From JAUZQZ01 sp964624255 (lineage in GTDB: Bacteria > Pseudomonadota > Zetaproteobacteria > Mariprofundales > Mariprofundaceae), in the NCBI GenBank assembly GCA_964624255.1, contig CAZUWV010000023.1:1-19049 (forward strand): a DNA stretch of 19,049 nt, read 5' to 3'. Positions within the stretch are counted from its first letter, which is position 1, and every line of letters begins with the position of its first letter. Both the position numbers and the translations under genes were made by a program. Below are positions 15,646 through 19,049 of this stretch, in pieces. Under the pieces are notes generated by a model. The model was not told where the DNA came from and searched no databases. It saw only the letters and a list, made by a program, of their open reading frames with translations.

Positions 15646-17091
15646 CTACCCCACCGCACCTTCGAGGCTTACGGCCAACAGTTTTCCAGCTTCAACGGCG
15701 AATTCCATGGGTAGTTCGGCGAACACATCCTTACAAAACCCATTAACGATCATACTGACCGCGTCCTCTTCCGAGATGCCGCGCTGCATGCAGTAGAACA
15801 GCTGGTCATCGCCAATCTTCGATGTCGTGGCCTCATGCTCCACCCGGGCCGAGGGGTTCTTCACTTCGATATAGGGGAAGGTATGCGCGCCGCAGGTTTT
15901 GCCCAGCAGCAGGGAGTCGCACTGCGAATAATTACGCGCATTCTCCGCACCCTTCAGTACCTTCACCAATCCGCGGTACGACTGCTGGCCATGGCCCGCC
16001 GAGATACCTTTGGAAAGAATGGTGCTCTTGGTGTTCTTTCCGATATGTATCATCTTGGTTCCGGTGTCCGCCTGCTGGTAATGATTGGTTAGGGCGACCG
16101 AGAAAAATTCGCCGATGGAATCGTCGCCCTTCAGTACACAGCTAGGGTACTTCCAGGTGATAGCGCTGCCCGTTTCCACCTGTGTCCATGAAATACGGGA
16201 ACGGTTCCCTCGACACTCGCCTCGTTTAGTCACAAAATTATAGATGCCTCCCACCCCGTTCTCGTCCCCCGGGTACCAGTTCTGAACCGTGGCGTACTTG
16301 ATCTGGGCATCCTTCATCGCTACCAGCTCGACCACTGCGGCATGCAGCTGATTTTCATCGCGCATGGGTGCGGTGCATCCTTCAAGGTAACTCACATAAG
16401 CGCCCTCATCAGCAATAATCAGGGTGCGTTCGAACTGTCCGGTATTCACGGCGTTAATACGAAAATAGGTGGACAACTCCATCGGGCAGCGCACACCTTT
16501 GGGAATATATACGAACGAGCCATCGGTAAACACGGCAGAGTTGAGTGATGCAAAGAAATTATCGGTCGTCGGCACGACACTACCCAGATACTGGCGCAGC
16601 AGGTCAGGGTGTTTTTCAACGGCTTCGGACATAGGGCAAAAAATTACGCCAACTTCCGCCAGCTTCTCCTTAAAAGTCGTAGCAACCGAAACGGAATCGA
16701 ATACGGCATCCACGGCCACGCCCGCCAGCATCGCCTGCTCGTGTAGTGGGATACCCAGTTTCTTATAGGTTTCCAGTAACTTGGGGTCTACCTCGTCCAG
16801 GCTCTTTGGCGCATCGTCCTTCGATTTAGGTGCCGAATAATAGGAAATAGCTTGATAGTCAATCGGTTCATAATTGACGTGCGCCCATTCAGGCTCATGC
16901 ATGGTCAACCAGTGACGGTAGGCCTCCAGCCGCCATTCAGTCATCCATTCGGGCTCGTTCTTCTTGGCCGAAATTAGCCGAATGACATTCTCATCCAGAC
17001 CGGGGGGTACGGTATCCGACTCAATATCGGTGATGAACCCGGCATCATATTCCTGTTTAACCAAGGTTTTGACGTGTGCATTTTTCGCCAT
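15646..17091 (-). CDS. sufB: Fe-S cluster scaffold subunit SufB
   Basis: 481 residues. SufB is the main site of cluster assembly in SufBC2D. C391 in YSQCDSLL, H419 and E420 in VEHEATTS match E. coli C405, H433 and E434, all with an offset of 14. C254-region motifs such as NRSRISWTQVETGSAITWKYPSC are present. The 14-residue difference lies in the N-terminal part. The ATG is 4 nt after the sufR stop, with CAGGG as ribosome binding site inside the sufR end. The gene is full length and shows no anomaly. Confidence 0.98.
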   Translation of the reverse strand: MAKNAHVKTLVKQEYDAGFITDIESDTVPPGLDENVIRLISAKKNEPEWMTEWRLEAYRHWLTMHEPEWAHVNYEPIDYQAISYYSAPKSKDDAPKSLDEVDPKLLETYKKLGIPLHEQAMLAGVAVDAVFDSVSVATTFKEKLAEVGVIFCPMSEAVEKHPDLLRQYLGSVVPTTDNFFASLNSAVFTDGSFVYIPKGVRCPMELSTYFRINAVNTGQFERTLIIADEGAYVSYLEGCTAPMRDENQLHAAVVELVAMKDAQIKYATVQNWYPGDENGVGGIYNFVTKRGECRGNRSRISWTQVETGSAITWKYPSCVLKGDDSIGEFFSVALTNHYQQADTGTKMIHIGKNTKSTILSKGISAGHGQQSYRGLVKVLKGAENARNYSQCDSLLLGKTCGAHTFPYIEVKNPSARVEHEATTSKIGDDQLFYCMQRGISEEDAVSMIVNGFCKDVFAELPMEFAVEAGKLLAVSLEGAVG

Positions 17092-17095
17092 GGCT

Positions 17096-17563
17096 CTACC
17101 CTGTCTTCCGCGGTTGCGGGATTAATTCATTGGGTCTTTCCGTATACATCACGGGGGAAAAATCAGGCTGGATCATGTCTTCCAGACTAATATCGCCCAA
17201 AGCATGCCGCACCGCTTGGTTAATTCTGTGCCAGTTGGTGCGAGTCGCACAGTGACTTTCCTGCTCACAGTTCCCTTCTTCCAGATTGCATTCGGTGAGT
17301 GCGATGGGTCCTTCCAGTGCCACGATAATATCGCGTACGGAAATGTCGGTGGCGTTGCGCGCCAAGCGATAGCCCCCTCCCGCACCGCGAATGGATGTGA
17401 GCATATTCTCGTGCAACAGGATTTGCAGAATTTTACTCACGGTTGGTAAAGGCACGCCCACCTGTCCGGCAAGGTCGGCTGCGTTGCATACTTCGCTGGC
17501 ATTTTTGGCAAGCTGCGTCATCAGCAACACACCGTAATCGGTCAACCGTGTAATTCGGAACAT
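17096..17563 (-). CDS. sufR: Rrf2-family regulator of the SUF operon (SufR/IscR-like)
   Basis: 155 residues from the ATG at 17563, chosen because GGAGAGG lies 7 nt upstream and the protein then opens with the family-typical MFRITRLTDYGV; an in-frame ATG at 17605 would add 14 residues. A winged helix-turn-helix covers about 1-80 (VPLPTVSKILQ, then GAGGGYRLAR). Three cysteines, C92-x6-C99-x5-C105, correspond to the [2Fe-2S] ligands of IscR (C92, C98, C104), so it probably senses cluster supply. It is first in the operon, 4 bp before sufB, and resembles the SUF regulator known from Xanthomonas-type operons. It likely represses its own promoter through the dyad at 17672-17697. Confidence 0.93.
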   Translation of the reverse strand: MFRITRLTDYGVLLMTQLAKNASEVCNAADLAGQVGVPLPTVSKILQILLHENMLTSIRGAGGGYRLARNATDISVRDIIVALEGPIALTECNLEEGNCEQESHCATRTNWHRINQAVRHALGDISLEDMIQPDFSPVMYTERPNELIPQPRKTG

Positions 17564-17570
17564 CTCAACG

Positions 17571-17578
17571 CCTCTCCT
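17571..17578 (-). promoter_or_regulatory. Ribosome binding site deciding the sufR start
   Basis: AGGAGAGG on the minus strand, 7 nt before the ATG at 17563. It favours the 155-residue SufR beginning MFRITRL. Confidence 0.75.
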
Positions 17579-17586
17579 GACCTGTA

Positions 17587-17628
17587 TATTCACAAATGCC
17601 GCCACACCCCAGGTTTTACCGGTGAATA
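17587..17628 (-). repeat. Inverted repeat in the sufR leader
   Basis: TATTCAC (17587-17593) and GTGAATA (17622-17628) are perfect inverted copies 28 nt apart, inside the predicted 5' untranslated region of the suf mRNA and close to its ribosome binding site. Stability is low given the loop size; a regulatory role is speculative. Confidence 0.2.
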
Positions 17629-17671
17629 ATGCGGGTTAGCAGCGACTCATGAAATCCTCGGACGAAAACAC

Positions 17672-17697
17672 GACTATTATACTCCTATATAATGGTC
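17672..17697 (-). promoter_or_regulatory. Dyad operator candidate for SufR
   Basis: GACTATTATA (17672-17681) and TATAATGGTC (17688-17697) form an inverted repeat with one mismatch in 10 bp and a 6-bp centre. Total length is 26 bp, similar to IscR-type boxes of about 25 bp. It covers the -10 element and most of the spacer of the predicted suf promoter, so a bound repressor would block polymerase. Confidence 0.6.
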
Positions 17698-17704
17698 GGG
17701 GCAA
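17676..17704 (-). promoter_or_regulatory. Predicted suf operon promoter
   Basis: On the minus strand TTGCCC (17699-17704), a 17-nt spacer and a perfect TATAAT (17676-17681). The start of transcription would be near 17669, about 106 nt before the sufR ATG. It is the strongest sigma-70-like promoter I see in the window. Confidence 0.65.
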
Positions 17705-17802
17705 CGATATAAAGCCATTATTGTTTAGCGGGATTGTTTCTACTCACAAAATTTGTTACAGACAAAGGTTCTGCACGGTCATTACAGCGGTTTACGAAAA
17801 AT

Positions 17803-17819
17803 ACAGGCTATGAGCCTGT
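17803..17819. repeat. 17-bp palindrome at the edge of the inverted-repeat element
   Basis: ACAGGCT, ATG, AGCCTGT: a perfect palindrome with a 3-nt centre. Its right arm forms the start of the left inverted repeat of the element described at 17814-17968. No T-run follows. Confidence 0.5.
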
Positions 17820-17968
17820 CGGACTCAAGAGAAATCTATCGTGGCGGGTGAGCGGCCCAAGATGTCCCTGATTTTTCGTTACACAGTCATCGTTATATAC
17901 CTCAAAACCGCGCTATTTTGACCTTGATTTCTCACCTTCTCGCCACGAGGATTCTAATTCTGGCAGGC
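17814..17968. mobile_element. MITE-like or decayed insertion-sequence element, about 155 bp
   Basis: The left end (17814-17852) and the reverse complement of the right end (17931-17968) share, in order, GCCTG, AGAA, TCGTGGCG and GGTGAG, with small gaps. The inner bases hold no open frame of note. Non-coding DNA with imperfect terminal inverted repeats in a gene-free stretch suggests a MITE or the fused ends of a lost insertion sequence. No target-site duplication is obvious. An ordinary long imperfect hairpin is the alternative. Confidence 0.4.
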
Positions 17969-17985
17969 TGTCAACCCTCGATATT

Positions 17986-18041
17986 CATGTATTACCTAGA
18001 TCCTGCAAGTGTTCGCACATGCAGGATCTAGGTAATACATG
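17986..18041. repeat. Perfect long hairpin, 22-bp arms with TTCG loop, abutting a stop codon
   Basis: Arms 17986-18007 (CATGTATTACC... CTGCA) and 18020-18041 are exact reverse complements over 22 bp. Inside, after an A-A mismatch, GTG-TTCG-CAC adds 3 bp and a TTCG tetraloop. The hairpin begins at the base after the TAG of the gene at 18042. No T-run follows on the minus strand, so it may be an RNA-stabilising structure, a Rho-linked end, an extragenic palindrome or a recombination site. Confidence 0.85.
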
Positions 18042-18782
18042 CTACATTTCAACGGATTCCATCTTGGGTTTATAGAGCCACAGTTGATATATAGACACCA
18101 CGATCTGGGCACCTATGGACAAGATCATGAGGCCTCCACCAATAATAACCGTGTAGGAAAAGCCTGGGATAAACTTAGTCGCATACCATGAAAAAATATC
18201 CAGCAGCATAGCCAGAAATGGAATCGCCACGGTGATGCGTTTTACCATAACAGGCATTTCACACAATATGAAAATACGACCGAGAAAGAATAATATAAAG
18301 GATATCCCAAAAAGATGGATATGCGAAACACGTACCAGACTCAGGAGAGAGGCCCCTGTATCTTGTTTTGTCAATTTCGAAACGGCGGCAAAAGAGGTGA
18401 GTGGAGGCAATCCCAAGCCGGCCTTTTCAGAGTGGCACATAATACAGTATTTATTGAGTATCGGAGCCACCTTTGCCTCGAATTCCGGCTGCTTATGGCC
18501 GTCATCAAGCCAGTCGAAAATAACCTTCCGCTTTTCTGCGATGGGTAAATTTCCGGACATTGGGCCATGCAGAGCCGCGCCCAGCCTGGTTTGCTGATTG
18601 GCACCGTAATAGGCAATGCGGATGTCGGCTGCGCTTAAACCCGGCTTGCCATCCAACCCCTCATGGGTCAGGTAAACATAGACGACAGCGAAGATCGTAC
18701 CGATACCAATCGCAATGAGAAAGATGGTATCAAGAATTTTCTCGCTGACAGAGGCGTCAGAGAAGCGGCGGTATTTTGGCAT
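18042..18782 (-). CDS. Membrane-anchored monoheme c-type cytochrome-like protein
   Basis: 246 residues. TM1 is near 16-38; a periplasmic domain of about 110 residues follows with one haem c motif, C113-I-M-C116-H117, in EAKVAPILNKYCIMCH, typical of the start of class I-like cytochrome domains. Further membrane segments lie near 152-173, 179-198 and 208-235. H154 and H156 at the start of TM2 (RVSHIHLFG) could bind a second haem or a metal (inference). There is no cleavable signal peptide; TM1 acts as anchor. GAGGG lies 8 nt before the ATG. The domain set suggests a quinol or respiratory electron-transfer role, but I do not recognise a characterised homologue. It stands alone between two hairpins, convergent with nothing and upstream of the SUF block. 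Confidence 0.78.
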   Translation of the reverse strand: MPKYRRFSDASVSEKILDTIFLIAIGIGTIFAVVYVYLTHEGLDGKPGLSAADIRIAYYGANQQTRLGAALHGPMSGNLPIAEKRKVIFDWLDDGHKQPEFEAKVAPILNKYCIMCHSEKAGLGLPPLTSFAAVSKLTKQDTGASLLSLVRVSHIHLFGISFILFFLGRIFILCEMPVMVKRITVAIPFLAMLLDIFSWYATKFIPGFSYTVIIGGGLMILSIGAQIVVSIYQLWLYKPKMESVEM

Positions 18783-18878
18783 GATACAAACCCTCGGATG
18801 GAGCGGGAGTCACAAAATCAAAATTAAGCTATACTCCGCAGTAGTTTGTGCTTTTCTGTTAAAAAATGATACCACCAT

Positions 18879-18893
18879 GAGCCTCTTGCAAAA
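18879..18893 (+). repeat. GAGCCTCTTGCAAAA motif, second copy
   Basis: It matches the motif in the secA-argJ spacer (6734-6748, minus strand) at 14 of 15 bases. The repeat in two intergenic places suggests ends of the same insertion-sequence family. No transposase is present. Confidence 0.4.
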
Positions 18894-18907
18894 CTCCGGG
18901 AAATATT

Positions 18908-18946
18908 AGGCCACATAACCATATATTAAAAATGGTTATGTGGCCT
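18908..18946. terminator. Perfect 15-bp-arm hairpin, possible bidirectional terminator
   Basis: AGGCCACATAACCAT (18908-18922) and ATGGTTATGTGGCCT (18932-18946) pair perfectly around a 9-nt AT-rich loop. TTC follows on the plus strand and AATATTT on the minus strand, so the T-runs are poor. It would end transcription entering from beyond the window (minus strand) before the cytochrome gene, or be a repeat. Confidence 0.5.
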
Positions 18947-19049
18947 TTCACCTGAAGTTTCACCGTTTATGATCTAATTTATTCACGCAACCATCCGTAA
19001 TAATATAGCCACGGGGATATTTTGCACGGGTTTGGCCTTTTTCAAGCAA

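Larger units (their letters stand above)
17606..18041. other. Gene-free block upstream of the SUF operon
   Basis: 436 bp between the extended sufR frame and the membrane cytochrome gene. It holds the suf promoter and dyad (17672-17704), a stretch with no feature I can name (17705-17802), a palindrome, the inverted-repeat element (17814-17968) and a long hairpin (17986-18041). No plus-strand gene is visible. Confidence 0.7.
18783..19049. other. Gene-free right end of the window
   Basis: 267 bp, AT-rich to the right. It includes an insertion-sequence-end-like motif (18879-18893) and a perfect hairpin (18908-18946). No convincing gene or promoter is seen from 18950 to the end; a gene may lie beyond the window. 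Confidence 0.6.

Noticed and set aside
18715..18909. Plus-strand frame of 64 codons ending at the 18908 hairpin
   Set aside because: The stop at the hairpin looked suggestive, but most of it overlaps the membrane cytochrome gene and its N-terminal anchor region in antisense, and the protein resembles nothing.
1..19049. CRISPR arrays, tRNA and rRNA genes
   Set aside because: No regular direct repeats, no tRNA-like cloverleaf and no rRNA sequence were seen on reading through the window; small RNAs cannot be excluded.

Overview
The window is chromosomal DNA of roughly even base composition from a proteobacterium. The order secA, argJ, mutT on one strand, and a SUF operon led by its own Rrf2-type regulator, fit Beta- or Gammaproteobacteria or Acidithiobacillia. 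Two c-type cytochromes point to a respiring, possibly chemolithotrophic host. I cannot name the genus from the sequence alone.

Layout, left to right. (1) Positions 35-3529, minus strand: a 1164-residue multidomain flavo-iron-sulfur oxidoreductase that joins a GltD/NfnB-like half to a PyrK/NfnA-like half. Its last codons look like a mobile-repeat remnant. (2) 3530-3762: divergent spacer with two palindromes. (3) 3763-4287, plus: a secreted DUF992 protein with a good terminator. (4) 4450-9406, minus: secA, argJ, mutT and a small periplasmic monoheme cytochrome c. (5) 9529-10887, plus: phosphomannomutase/phosphoglucomutase, meeting the last suf gene with no spacer. (6) 10888-17563, minus: a complete SUF operon, sufR-sufB-sufC-sufD-sufS-sufU-sufT-Rieske. 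It has a consensus-like promoter overlapped by a dyad operator candidate (17672-17697). (7) 17606-18041: a gene-free block with a 155-bp element bounded by inverted repeats and a 56-nt hairpin with perfect 22-bp outer arms. (8) 18042-18782, minus: a membrane-bound monoheme cytochrome-like protein, bracketed by that hairpin and by a second perfect 15-bp-arm hairpin at 18908-18946.

How the genes work together: SufS takes sulfur from cysteine, SufU probably relays it, SufBCD builds the cluster, and SufT and the Rieske protein act in maturation or redox. SufR probably senses cluster supply and controls the operon. A large iron-sulfur flavoenzyme and haem proteins lie in the same 19 kb, so a high demand for metal cofactors is plausible.

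The most unusual items are the Nfn-like single-chain fusion, the SoxA/TsdA-like cytochrome with one haem site, the sufR operator-promoter, and the hairpins and inverted-repeat element around the membrane cytochrome gene. Several intergenic stretches look like worn insertion-sequence ends.
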